A stretch of DNA of 64,000 bases from the NCBI GenBank assembly GCA_043228905.1, contig JBHGNT010000017.1:18786001-18850000 (forward strand), written 5' to 3'. The first letter of the stretch is position 1, and each line of letters begins with the position of its first letter. Below the pieces are notes generated by a model. That model was given only the letters and a program-made list of their open reading frames with translations, did not search any database and had not been told where the DNA came from. This document shows, one piece after another, positions 12,201-23,057 of the stretch. The position numbers were made by a program, and so were the translations under genes. This DNA is from Azolla caroliniana (lineage: Eukaryota > Polypodiophyta).

Positions 12201-13365
12201 CTTCAGCAACAACTTGCATCCGGTTGGTGTCGTCAACAACACGTCTCCTATGCCGATGATTCGACATGTGCCTTCATTCCCCATCCGGACGCAACCATGA
12301 TCACCGGCTGTGTAGGATGAGAAACATTTCCGATCCGGTGTCAGGTGGAACGACGCTCCGGAATCGACAACCCATGTTGTCTCATCGTCGACAAGGTTTA
12401 GCTCATTCTCCTCGGTAAGGAGCATCAGTTCTTCTTCACTTGTCGCGATTTCTGAGTAGACACTTGGATTTTCGTCTTGCCTTTTCGGAATGTTAATAAA
12501 TTCTGATTCCAATTTTGCTTACCGACGTTCCTTTCCGATCTGGGCCTCTCCGGTCCGAACCGTTTTGGTCCAAACTCTTCTTGGAATCGGTGGTGCCGGT
12601 TTCTTTCTCTTTTCGGAAATGCCAACAATTCTTTTGGAAGTGCCCTAGCTTCCCACAGTAGAAGCAAGTAGGCCTCCCCCTTGACTTCGACCTTGTCCCC
12701 GATTTGTCCCGGTTTTGAGGACTCTGATACCGGCCTCTTCCCCAATTGTGGTTATCTTTCGTGACTAAGGCCTTCGGATCGGTTCCGGACTCCCGGTCCT
12801 TACGGCGAGCTTTTTCATCTAGCAGGGTTGACTTGACTCTTGCTAGGGACAATTGTTTTCCTTCCGGCCCGGCGTTGCCCAATGTGACAACTAGTGTCTC
12901 CCAACTATTCAGGAGGGAACCGAGCAGGAGTAATGCGAGTACCTCATCGGCGAGAGGTACTTCCAACGAGGTTGCTTGGCGGATCAGTCCCTGGAAGGCA
13001 TTCATGTGCTCCGCCATACTAGAGTCGTCCTGGTACCGGAGCCTCACTAGCTTCCGGAACACCAAAACCCGATTGACAACATTCTTGTTCTAGAACATGA
13101 CGCTGATCTTCTCCCAGAGTTCATGAGCCTTGCTCTCTTCATTGAAGTTGTTGTACAAGCTCATGTCCATGAAGCACCGGATGTATGTCGTCGTCTTCAT
13201 GTGCATCACCTCCCACACTGTGGCGTCGATCTTATCCGGTCTCTTGTCCCCGAACTGAACCGGCAACCAAAGATCTTTAACCACCATCATATCCCTCATC
13301 TTCGATTTCCACACTGAGTAGTTGGAGCCGGTGAGCTTGAACATGCCATCGAACGATTCTTCCAT
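9117..13365 (-). pseudogene. Copia C gag-pol polyprotein, disabled
   Basis: Reading right to left: gag starts at 13365 (MEESFDGMFKLTGSNYSVWK), with a stop at about 13090. Gag resumes to 12493 with an intact zinc knuckle CFYCGKLGHFQKNC, then the frame shifts near 12500. Protease VVDSGASFH and the integrase N-terminal part lie in 12512-11616, the rest of integrase in 11336-10875, and RT/RNase H in 10835-9534 with YVDDM intact. The C-terminal tail continues to about 9117. Stops separate these blocks, and several conserved residues are altered (for example the RT block reads VKMTFLHG instead of VKTAFLHG). The breaks rule out a working polyprotein. Confidence 0.9.
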
Positions 13366-13394
13366 TTCCTATGTTGTTCACTCTGATACCAGTT

Positions 13395-13693
13395 TGAAGA
13401 GAATCGCGCGGAATACTACTTGGCCACAACCGAGTCTTGAATCACTTCAATGAGAATGAAACACAGAAATGGGAAACAGAGAGTGAACACACATACACAC
13501 ACACACACACACCGATAGAGAGTACACAGGATGTTTACGTGGAAAACCCTAATAGGGAAAAACCACAGGAGCCCACAGACTCTGAACTAACACTATGAAG
13601 AAAGAGGGTACACTCAGAGACTCGGAGGCAACGACCTCGAGCTCAATTTCTTCGCCAATGGCGATTACAACAGAAACCATTCTGTATCTCACA

Positions 13694-13750
<57 letters not shown>

Positions 13751-14010
13751 ACTCGCTCTGTACAACAGTTATACATACAATAATATAACAACCACCACAC
13801 AAAGTGATTGCCCTAAGTCATATTTATACTTATATGAACTTAGGGCTATTTACAAATATAGCCTCCATAGGCTTACTCAAAACATATTTACAAATATGTC
13901 TTCTGGTTCTCACCGAGCTCATCCGATCCGGTTTCCGGATCTCTCCCGGTTCCCACCGGGTCCTCTTCATCCATAACCAAATCCCATCTGGAGGGACCGA
14001 TTTCCCAACA
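13395..14010 (-). repeat. Copia C right LTR (5' LTR)
   Basis: It contains a long CT tract (about 13696-13747) where the left LTR has only a few CT units. The palindrome around the TATA-like motif lies at 13810-13846 with arms of about 14 bp and a one-base bulge. Confidence 0.9.
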
Positions 14011-14015
14011 CCTAT

Positions 14016-14951
14016 CTATCTAAAAAATTCTCCTCTTCCTAGTCCAAAACCCCAGTTGTTCCCACCCGACTCACACAACGATCTGACGCTGAAAGGCATG
14101 CCAATGCGTGTCATGCAATATTCATTGTCGAGCAAACAAGGTGGATTCATAATTTATCGAACATAGCGCAATCAATTGTCAATCAATAGTTTCATGCTCA
14201 CAGTGAATCTCTTGATCCTTCAAACTTATCCAGTTCATGTTTTTCCCTAGCAACAACAACATCTAGTTCAAGCTGGTCTTGACTATTGGTGAGCGTATTC
14301 ATTGAAACCACAAGCAAACCTTTCTTGAAGATGACGTGGAACTTGCCAAGGCTGAGAGAGAGAGAGAGAAGGGTGACAATTCAATACAAATGGAGGTTTT
14401 GGCGACATCAAGGTTGTTGAGGTGGGAAGGTAAACAAATTCTTAACCTTTAATTTAATCGAATGGCTGGATTGGGTTTGGTAACAGTTAAGGATGCTATG
14501 TTGGTTTCACAAAGAAGATTAATGGCTTTTCGAACAATAAGATCAACATTTCATATTCCAAAAGGCTATAACTTTATTTGGGATAAGTTGCAACAAATAC
14601 TATCTTCGCATGAGTCAATTCGTGATTTAGATGGGTGATCTCCAGAGCTTGTTTAGAGGTTTGTTGGAAATAAGAGATTGACTATGATCTCAATAAATGT
14701 TGATTATCACAAGTTGATTGACAAACATAAGTGGTTGGAAGAAAGGGTTATAAAGATATGGGGTTTTCATAAGCCCATTACTTGGTGGCTTCATCTGATC
14801 AAGGCAGGTTGGTGTTCTCGATTCATGTATGAGCCAAGGTATTTATTTGGAGACTTACGGTTGGAGCTTTACCATTAGGGGATGCATTAAAAAAAGAAAC
14901 ATTACTAAAGGATTGTGTTTCTTTTGTTCGGTGGAATTGGAACATAGTAGG
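14016..14951 (+). pseudogene. Relic coding module, copy 1, of unknown type (host DNA of gypsy D)
   Basis: From about 14390 the plus strand translates, with several stops, into blocks such as FNRMAGLGLVTVKDAML, LMAFRTIRSTFHIPKGYNFI, YHKLIDKHKWLEERVIKIWG and HKPITWWLHLIKAGW. A diverged second copy lies at 21261-21800. Gypsy D is inserted at its right end, and the same host DNA continues at 20557. I do not recognise the domain. It is next to LINE-like RT sequence and may be part of the same decayed element. 14016-14390 shows nothing recognisable. Confidence 0.45.
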
Positions 14952-15360
14952 TGATGAGGTGTTTAAGACAAAGGATAATCTTACACTATATGAGGGCTTG
15001 ACCAAACCGGTTAGATGGAGTTGTGACTCATAATATATTATATAGATCAAGAGAGAATCAAGAAATTAAGAAAAAAAGATAGAGAAGATGAGCAAGAAAT
15101 AAGAATGTTCTCATATTCCACTATCAAGAGAATACAAAGGAGATAAACTCCACATTCAACTAAGAAACCAAAGACCTTCTTACTACCAATCACTCAAACC
15201 CACAATTAAGACCCTTCCTCTTCCACTAAGATATCTCTTCCTTAGACTCCCTCTCCTCTTTTAGGATCCTCTCTCTATTAGTTCCTCTCTTATTAGTCCT
15301 TCCACTTCTTCTTTTATAATTTTCTTCTTCTTCCTCGTTCACGCTATTTTTAGAAGCTTT

Positions 15361-15645
15361 TGACGGGAACCCAACGTTCCTTATGCGCGATGCTCGGCCA
15401 CAACCGAGATTCTTCTCATACACAGAAAAAACGGGAAATACAACACGATACAAAGGAGAGGAAGATACACACACACTACACAGGAGGTTAATGTGGAAAA
15501 CCCCAAACTGGAGGAAAAACCACGGCAGCCCACAGGCTGCAAACTGTCACTATGTATGAATGTACAAAACAGTGAGTTCTCAGAGGCAACGACCTCGGAC
15601 TCACGCTCTTCGCCACAGGCGGCGGTTACAACAGAGGCAACGACC

Positions 15646-15697
<52 letters not shown>

Positions 15698-16262
15698 CAG
15701 TTACGCGCTCTCTCTTCTTCTTTGCACCAACAAGGAAGAATAACGACCTCTTAATATTAGTTTGCCCTAAGTCATATTTATACTAATATGACTTTTCGGC
15801 TATTTACAAATATAGCCACAATGGGCTCTCAGAAACATATTTACGAATATGTCTCTTCCCCCAGTTTATACCGGGCCTGCGCCATCCGGCTCTCCGTAGC
15901 CGAGTACTCCTCATCCGGTTCATACCGAGCCTGCACCATCCGGCTCTCCGTAGCCGGGTACTCCTCATCCGGTTCATACCGGGCTTGCACCATCCGGCTC
16001 TCCGTAGCCGAGTACTCCTCATCCGGTTCACACTGGGTCTGTATCATCCGGCTCTCTGTAGCCGGGTACTCCTCATCCGGTTCATACCGGGCTTGCACCA
16101 TCCGGCTCTCCGTAGCCGAGTACTCCTCATCCGGTTCACACCGGGTCTGTATCATCCGGCTCTCCGTAGCCGGGTACTCCTCATACCGTTTCGGCCTCGG
16201 CCGAGTTTGTTCGTCGGCACTGTTCTTCTTCCTTCCCATCCGGAGGGACCTGTCTCCCAACA
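15361..16262 (-). mobile_element. S1: solo LTR of the copia B/C lineage, inside the LTR of gypsy D
   Basis: It runs TGACGGGAAC...TCCCAACA and has the same order of landmarks as the copia B and C LTRs: the CGGCCACAACCGAG-type start, a GTGGAAAACCCC stretch, a CT tract (about 15650-15694), the palindrome at 15769-15794 and the CCGGAGGGACC end. No internal region is present, so it is a solo LTR. The target duplication is GCTTT/ACTTT (15356-15360 and 16263-16267). The undisturbed LTR of D reads ACTTT here, which shows the left copy mutated. It carries a 54-bp tandem array. Confidence 0.9.
15866..16197. repeat. 54-bp tandem repeat array in solo LTR S1, about six units
   Basis: The motif ATCCGGCTCT recurs with starts at 15884, 15938, 15992, 16046, 16100 and 16154, an exact 54-bp spacing. 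The period is divisible by three, so long open frames arise on both strands as a by-product (18-residue repeats). Later units alternate between two subtypes. There is no sign that it is a gene. Confidence 0.92.
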
Positions 16263-16614
16263 ACTTTTTATCTCCTATTTTTAGCTAAGACCCAGCGACC
16301 TTCTAATCGTCATATCTCCCTCATCATAGCTCCAAATTTAGTGATTTAAAAATCTATAGATAGCTCTCTTTACAAGCTTTCTAACCCATATTTAAACATG
16401 ATATTTGAGTCACACACGAAGGAGTTATGACCATTCCTGTTTTACTGTTTTTTATGGTCCGCTTTTTCTTTTTTTACTTTTCTCTTGGTTTCGTACTTTT
16501 ACTTTTGACTTCTTCCTAAGGTCTTGGTTCGTGTTCTTAGCCTCCAAATGTGAGTTATCCATGCTTTATAGTCTTCTAATGTTCAATGGCTTAGATTCTA
16601 AAAACACTTTCACA

Positions 16615-17099
16615 TTTAGCCTTCCCCCTTGCTAGAGGCTAAGCCATTTATGGCAAAGCATTTAATGGTAGTACTTAACAAACGAAAGCTCTCTCGCCAA
16701 TCTCTTGGCTATAGACAATGGGAGAGATATAATAAAAAAGAAAATAAAAAGATGTGAGTAAAACCCCCGCTAATCAGTAGGAAAAAAACTCACACTTCTA
16801 AACACACACGCACGCACACACACATTGACAATTGCCATCACCATCTTTCTCCTTGTCAACACAAAGAAAGAGGTTACTACAATTATTATGTATTTGTCAA
16901 CTCTCCATACACAAGTAGGGCCATGGGATACATAACTCTTGATAGAAGTAAGCATGTCAACATATGAATGAATCTTTCGAGTGAGCAAACCTTTTGCACA
17001 AATACCTTCAAAGCTTCGAGACTTGTTAGAATGATTATCTTTTGAAGTACGTTGATCTTTGAATCATCCACATCTTCTTGGCACAACACATTGTTCACA
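16615..17099. other. 3' non-coding part of gypsy D
   Basis: It lies between the left LTR of D and the end of recognisable coding. It contains a purine tract next to the LTR (minus strand) and a short CA run near 16800-16824. No gene was seen. Confidence 0.6.
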
Positions 17100-19740
17100 C
17101 TACCTTGTTTTGTATAAATGACCATTTGATCTACAATCTCATCTCGGAAAGGAAGTGAAATTTGTTCTCATTTGGTCGAATCATTCAAGGGTTTGAAATT
17201 GATCTCATTCTTCTTTGGAACCAAAACTATAGGTGACACACACTTCAAATCTTCCATCTTATAATTGGAACTTTCTTGTAACCATGTGTTGAACTCTTGC
17301 ATAAATTCTTCCTTTTGTTCAACACTCAATTGCCGAAGCTTTGGGGAAATTGATACACTTTCCTTCAAATTGATGTGGTATTTGTTGCAAGCTTCTCCTC
17401 TTATCCCAGTACATAACACTATTTGTACTAACTATTACACACAAATCCATTAATGTCTATACATACCAACTACAATATCACTCTACATAATTAAACTACG
17501 TTTGTAACTTACTCACACATAATTCAATTCACTTCAAAATGTGTAGCTATTATAAATAACTTACAATGCCATTCATATAGTATGTGCATATATCTTCCAC
17601 TAGGTAAATGAATTGTGCACGCAACAAAGCTTTCACTTCCTTTAATAAAGCCTCCTTTTGCACGTGACCTAGCCTTCGCAACTTTTGTGCAACTGGAGTT
17701 GTACCCTCCTTTAGATTTATGCGATGTTGGATGACATCTACACCCCTAATATGAGCATAATCACTAATAAAAAGGTTAGGAAATTCTGAAATCAAATTAA
17801 TAAATTGTTGCCTCTCTTGCCCTTTAAGATCTTTAGAAATCATCTTCTCTTTCTGCTCCATAGTAATTAAACCTCCTTCATTATCTTCTTCCTTCAAAAC
17901 GACATATGATGTTGTCATTTCCCATTCTGATGAGGAATCTTCACTTTCATCACTTTCATATGCGGACCCGCTATCATATTCAGTTATTCCATCCTTTCTT
18001 TCTCAATAAGTTGTTGCCGCATATCATAATGTAAGCTCACTCCTTTTGATGACGTTATGGTCATCAAACCTTTGCTCCAATCTTGGACAACATTGAGTTC
18101 TTGCATCCATGGTCTTCCTAGTACCAAAGAATATGACGATCCTTTTAGTGGTATTACATGAAAATCCATCGAAATGCTTACCCCAAAACACTTGATGGCC
18201 ACATCCTCCACTATGCCAATGCAATGGACCACAGCCACCCTTGCTGAAGATGACCTACTAATAGGAATTCCCACTTTGTTTACCACAAATTCAGAAATCA
18301 AGCTTACTCTAGCACCACTATCAACCAAGGCATCTTTGATGTATGGTTGGTCGTATGTCCTTTCGATCTTCTACTTGCACGATCCCCACATAATGCACGG
18401 TCTTCCGACTTTGGCGAATACTTGCAAGCCGCCCCCACTCCCTTCGTAATTTCGGAGATAATTGGAGAAGTTGTGGCCATGTTATTCTTGGTCAACTTGA
18501 TATCAACTCATGCTTCAAATTGAAAGCTTCTACACCTTCTCCCATAGAAATATCCTCCATCTTTATCTTCCTTTTAGAGCGTCTCCTTCTCAATTTCTCC
18601 TTTTTCTCATTCTCTCTCAACTTCTTTTTGTGTCGTGATGCACTAGATTCTCCATCCACTTCTTTCTCCTTTTGAGAGGCTCTTGTCCTTTCCATTGGAG
18701 CTACTTCACAAACATCATCACTATCATCAATAAAATTAAGAAGATTCACATTATGAGGAATTGTAGGAACCTGAGCCATAGGAAGTGTTATGCCTCCTTC
18801 AACTTCATTGTTGTTAGGTCGTTGTCCATTCCTTTGCACTTGATACATGCCTCTTCCCAGTGCCTCTTTGTTGTCTATGAGGACATCTTGTTGAGATGTG
18901 TCCCTCCTCTTGACAAGAATAACAAATTACACCTTGATTCCCTCTAGAGCCACCACCATCGGGAATAATGTTGTGAATTGCTTGGGATTGTTGCAAGTGG
19001 GCCATCACTTCATCAAAGCGCCAATTCACCAATGCCATTGTATCTTGTTCACTCTTCACTTGTTCCACTTCTTGGGATATACTTGTTGGGTTTATTGTTG
19101 TGGTGGTATACACATTTGGAAACACTTGTCCACCATGCACAATTGAAGATGAGGCTTGAAAGTTGGCACGAGGCATCAAATTTGCACCCAAAGCTTACAT
19201 TTGGGGATCCCCCATGGAACTCATCATCTTCACTCGTCGATCATAATCTTGACAAACTTGGAGAAGAGCTTGATAAGTTGTTGGATCCTTCAAGCTTGCC
19301 TCCAAACGGAAATGCATATCAAGGCCCACCTTAAATTGTTCTATCTTAAACCACTCGTCTTCGGTGCCACCACGAAGACGAATCCACGTCGTCCACAATT
19401 CTTGGAAATTTCTTTCATACTCTAAAAAACCAAAAGGTGATTCCATCTTTAGTTGAAAAAGCTCCTCCCTTACCTCAATTGCACTTTGCCATTGAATATA
19501 TCTTGTACGAAATTGATGCACCAACAATTGCTATTCATTTTGCGGAAGAGAGTCATACCAATCTCGAGCACGACCATAGAATGTAGCTACCAACAAGGGA
19601 AACTTTTCGTTGTCGGTGATGCGTCCAATAGAGATGGCATGATGCTCAAAGCATGCCAAAAAGGCACCAACATCTTGTGTTCTTTCATCCGAAAATGCAA
19701 ATTGCATAGCTAAGTTAATGTAATATAGTAACACAATTAA
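17100..19740 (-). pseudogene. Gypsy D gag-protease-RT remnant, disabled
   Basis: Right to left on the minus strand: gag capsid-like blocks (19734-19195, with YGRARDWYDSLP and FKVGLDMHFRLEASL), a zinc knuckle CYSCQEEGHISTRC in 19191-18814, a charged linker (18848-18492), retropepsin with MVDSGARVSLIS in 18328-17984, and two segments resembling the N-terminal part of RT at 17918-17550 and 17419-17168. The second includes PIVLVPKKN, and after a stop LPFRDEIVDQM. The RT catalytic motif, RNase H and integrase are absent. Frameshifts and stops separate the blocks. Confidence 0.85.
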
Positions 19741-19795
19741 ATGATAACTTCTCCTCCTATACAGAAAGGATTGACCCTCCCTGGAACACCAAAAA

Positions 19796-20551
19796 TGATA
19801 AGGTGTTTAAGACAAAGGATAATCTTACACTATATGAGGGCTTGACCAAACCGGTTAGATGGAGTTGTGACTCATAATATATTATATAGATCAAGAGAGA
19901 CTCGAGAAATTAAGAAAAAAAGATAGAGAAGATGAGCAAGAAATAAGAATGTTCTCATATTCCACTATCAAGAGAATACAAAGGAGATAAACTCCACATT
20001 CAACTAAGAAACCAAAGACCTTCTTACTACCAATCACTCAAACCCACAATTAAGACCCTTCCTCTTCCACTAAGATATCTCTTCCTTAGACTCCCTCTCC
20101 TCTATTAGGATCCTCTCTCTATTAGTTCCTCTCTTATTAGTCCTTCCACTTCTTCTTTTATAATTTTCTTCTTCTTCCTCGTTCACACTATTTTTAAAAA
20201 CTTTTTATCTCCTATTTTTAGCTAAGACCCAGCGACCTTCTAATCGTCATATCTCCCTCATCATAGCTCCAAATTTAGTGATTTAAAAATCTATAGATAG
20301 CTCTCTTTACAAGCTTTCTAACCCATATTTAAACATAATATTTGGGTCACACACGAAGGAGTTATGACCATTCCTGTTTTACTGTTTTTTATGGTCCGCG
20401 TTTTCTCTTTTTACTTTTCTCTTGGTCTCGTACTTTTATTTTTGACTTCTTCCTAAGGTCTTGGTTCGTGTTCTTAGCCTCCAAATGTGAGTTATCCATA
20501 CTTTATAGTCTTCTAATGTTCAATGGCTTAGATTCTAAAAACACTTTCACA
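19796..20551 (-). repeat. Gypsy D right LTR (5' LTR)
   Basis: Uninterrupted 756-bp LTR. Comparison with the left copy fixes the S1 insertion point exactly and shows which copy of the S1 target duplication mutated. Confidence 0.93.
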
Positions 20552-20556
20552 GTAGG

Positions 20557-21860
20557 CATCTATTTATTTCATGCCCGATGGCAATGATGGTTTAGAGGTG
20601 TATCAATTTAGTGTAGATGTCTCTAACCGGAGTAAATCTATCTTCCGTCAGTTGGGTTTTTGCACATATGGAGAACAATGAACCAATGTCGTCTCAAAGT
20701 TTGAATTGGATATCGAGCACAATATTAGACAAGTTTATGTATTGGAAGTATCAAGCTTGGCCATTTATTACTCGTCTGAAAGTGGTACAAGCTATAATGA
20801 TTCCAATGATTTCTTATTTTTTGCCATTATTATTACCTTGGGCAAAGAAATCACTTGATCAGGTAGCTCATTCACTTAAATAAACATTGTGGGCGAAACA
20901 GTAAAAAATTGGTATGATTTGGGTTCCATGGAACAATATATGTACTCCAAAACGGTTAAGGGGATCCGCATTACAAAATTTAGAAGATCATATGATGGCT
21001 CAAAGATTCAATCTTTTAAAAGATATGTGTGTAGGTACCCAACCTTGGGCAGAAATAATTGGCTATTTTATGGAAAAGATTGGTATATACCATGGGATAA
21101 CGAGAATAACAGCCTCATGGTGGCATGTTGTTAACATTACTTGTTTATTTAAATGTTAAGAATCTAATATGGTTCAATAATCAGTGCTTTCTTAGCAATG
21201 ATGTTTGAATAGTTTAATTGTAAACCCCTTGAGTGTAGAAAAGATAGGAATTATTTGGCAATAGAGGTGTTAGCAACACCAAGGATATTACATCAGGATG
21301 AAAAAGAAAGTCTAAACTCACAGTTCAATCGAATAGTAAGGTTGGGCTTGGTAATTGTGGAAGATGTTATCTTAGAGTCACGTAGGAAAATGATGGCCTT
21401 TCGATAGTCAGAAATACGTGTTATATACCGCACGGATATGGGTATATTTGGCAATCAATATTGGCATTGCCTAGTCTAGTTTTTCCAGATTCCAGAGTTG
21501 GTGGTCGAGGAACCATGGAAAGGATTGGTCATTTGGTATTGGAAAGTCGATAATTGTGGTGCACACTAATGGTGTATACCATAAGTTGGTTGAAGATAGA
21601 GCTTGATTAGCAAATGAGTTTTGGATACATGGCACATTACTCGAAATGTAAAGTGTTGAGTTTTAGATGCAGGATGACAATCTCATCTTCCATTTCATGC
21701 GAACGTGTTTCTTTGGTGCGCGATGATCGGTGGCTTGCCTTTGGTGATGGCTTTAAAACAAAGCCATATTTTGAATGGGACATGTTTTTTTTGTACAATG
21801 GTTGACAAAGATGCCAAACGCAGGTTCATTACATGCCATGGTTGCTGAAGCCATTTGGGT
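20557..21860 (+). pseudogene. LINE-like RT C-terminal relic plus copy 2 of the unknown module
   Basis: 20617-21160 translates to blocks resembling the end of a plant non-LTR reverse transcriptase: WPFITRLKVVQAIMIPMISY, LPWAKKSLDQVA and, in the next frame, WVPWNNICTPKRLRGSALQN. This is the pattern in which a conserved W precedes C-PK-GG-L-NL in LINE RTs. From 21261 a second, more decayed copy of the module at 14390 follows (IEVLATPRIL, SQFNRIVRLGLVIVEDVILESRRK, VYHKLVEDRAWLANEFWIHG). Frames are broken repeatedly. This is the continuation of the DNA into which gypsy D inserted. Confidence 0.5.
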
Positions 21861-21869
21861 GGTTATATC

Positions 21870-22905
21870 ACAAAAGTGGTCATCAATAATAAGAATCAGC
21901 AACGATTCAATTTAGGCTTAACCGGTTTGGCCTTACCCAAGCCAAACCAGTCAAGTCTAAACCGGTTTGGAACAAAAAACCTTTAGAGGTGTGAAGAAAC
22001 CCAAACAACATCACTACCACTTCCTCCTACTCTTCTCCTCCTCCTCATAACTCCCACCCCCCTCGGCCTTACCACTGATGAGTCCATCAACTTTGAGAGT
22101 CCCACCTCCATGACTCCCTCTTTGTAGACTACTATGATTGATCGGTCAATGTAACCCTTCGCGAACCTCTCGATTGCTATTGCCCATCCCTCAACCACCT
22201 TCACGTCGAGCTCACTGTGTCTTAGGTCCTAGGTCCAATTCGGAGAGAATTGGAGCTTCAACTAAGTTTTCACCTGTATGTACATAAAGAAGAAACAATG
22301 TATATAACGAGGTTCTTGTCGTCGTCCACTATGGCTTCCTCTCTCTCTCTCTCTCATGTTTGTGTGAAGATGCATCACTCAACGGTCATTTCCTTTGGCT
22401 TCCTCTCTCTCTCTCTCTCTCTCTCTCACGTTTGTGTGGAGACTTGTCACTCAATAGTCTGTTTCTCTCTCTCTAAGTTCTACCTTCTATCTTTCTAAAC
22501 CCTAATTATTAAATAAGATAAACAGCTTAACCGGTTTGGCAAGGTTCAAGCCAAGCTGACCCGAGCTTAAATCGTTTAGGTAGGCACAAACCTAAACCAA
22601 GCCAAGCCAAGCCAAGCCGTTTTAAACTGGTTTAGCTAAACGGTTTAGGCTTGAGCCGAGCCGTTGCCAATCCCTATAATAACAAGTATTTTGTTACCTT
22701 TTAAGTGGACCGTGGGACCAATGTGGGTTATGTATTTGCATTTGTATTATGTACTTGTGTATTGTATATTCGTATCCGTATTGTATATTCGTATTCGTAT
22801 TCGTATTCGTATATGTGTGCATGCGAACGAGCGAGAGAGAAAGAGAAGGCAAGCAGAGCCAAAAACCTTCTTCCTTCCTTCATTCCTTTGGCGGTAACTA
22901 CATAC

Positions 22906-22946
<41 letters not shown>

Positions 22947-23057
22947 GCAGTCGCTCTGCTCTGTCTGTCCACCGATAACAGACGCTTCGCTCTAGGGTTT
23001 GTTTAGTTTCCTACGAACTATTCATTCACACAGAGCATCAGGAGGCAGGAGTTCATC
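21870..23057. other. Upstream region of the HD2 gene, simple repeats
   Basis: It contains several copies of an AACCGGTTTGG-type motif and its variants (about 21920-21970 and 22525-22660), CT tracts (22337-22353, 22403-22428, 22913-22942) and a TTCGTA-type hexamer repeat at 22769-22812. The last CT tract and the stretch to 23057 are probably promoter and 5' leader of the HD2 gene. No other gene was seen. Confidence 0.55.

Larger units (their letters stand above)
8637..14010 (-). mobile_element. Copia C: full-length Ty1/copia element, decayed, minus strand
   Basis: Left LTR 8637-9243 and right LTR 13395-14010 both begin TGAAGAGAAT and end CAACA on the plus strand. The target duplication CCTAT is exact (8632-8636 and 14011-14015). 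On the minus strand the primer-binding site TGGTATCAGAG lies just inside the right LTR (about 13382-13392), and a purine tract lies inside the left LTR. It belongs to the same lineage as copia B (same protein family and LTR layout) but is older: the LTRs differ in many places and the coding region has stops and a frameshift. It starts only 16 bp after copia A1. Confidence 0.94.
14952..20551 (-). mobile_element. Gypsy D: Ty3/gypsy LTR element, internally deleted, minus strand
   Basis: LTRs begin TGAT(G/A)AGGTG and end TTTCACA: left 14952-16614 (split by solo LTR S1) and right 19796-20551. The target duplication GTAGG is exact (14947-14951 and 20552-20556). Removing S1 and one copy of its target duplication leaves the left LTR at 756 bp, the same as the right LTR. 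The LTRs differ at only roughly a dozen to fifteen sites by eye. A purine tract (GGGGGAAGG on the minus strand, about 16620-16630) adjoins the left LTR. The internal region is only 3181 bp: gag, protease and the start of RT, with RNase H and integrase missing. It would need helper functions to move. Confidence 0.93.

Noticed and set aside
15841-16288. Long open frames on both strands over the 54-bp repeats, looking like a repeat protein (EEYPATESRM-type units)
   Set aside because: The frames exist only because the tandem period is a multiple of three inside a non-coding solo LTR. There is no start context, and the sequence is part of an LTR with defined ends.
3029-21000. CRISPR array, integron or prokaryote-like operon
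   Set aside because: Repeats are LTRs, tandem satellites or microsatellites; all coding is eukaryotic and retroelement-type.
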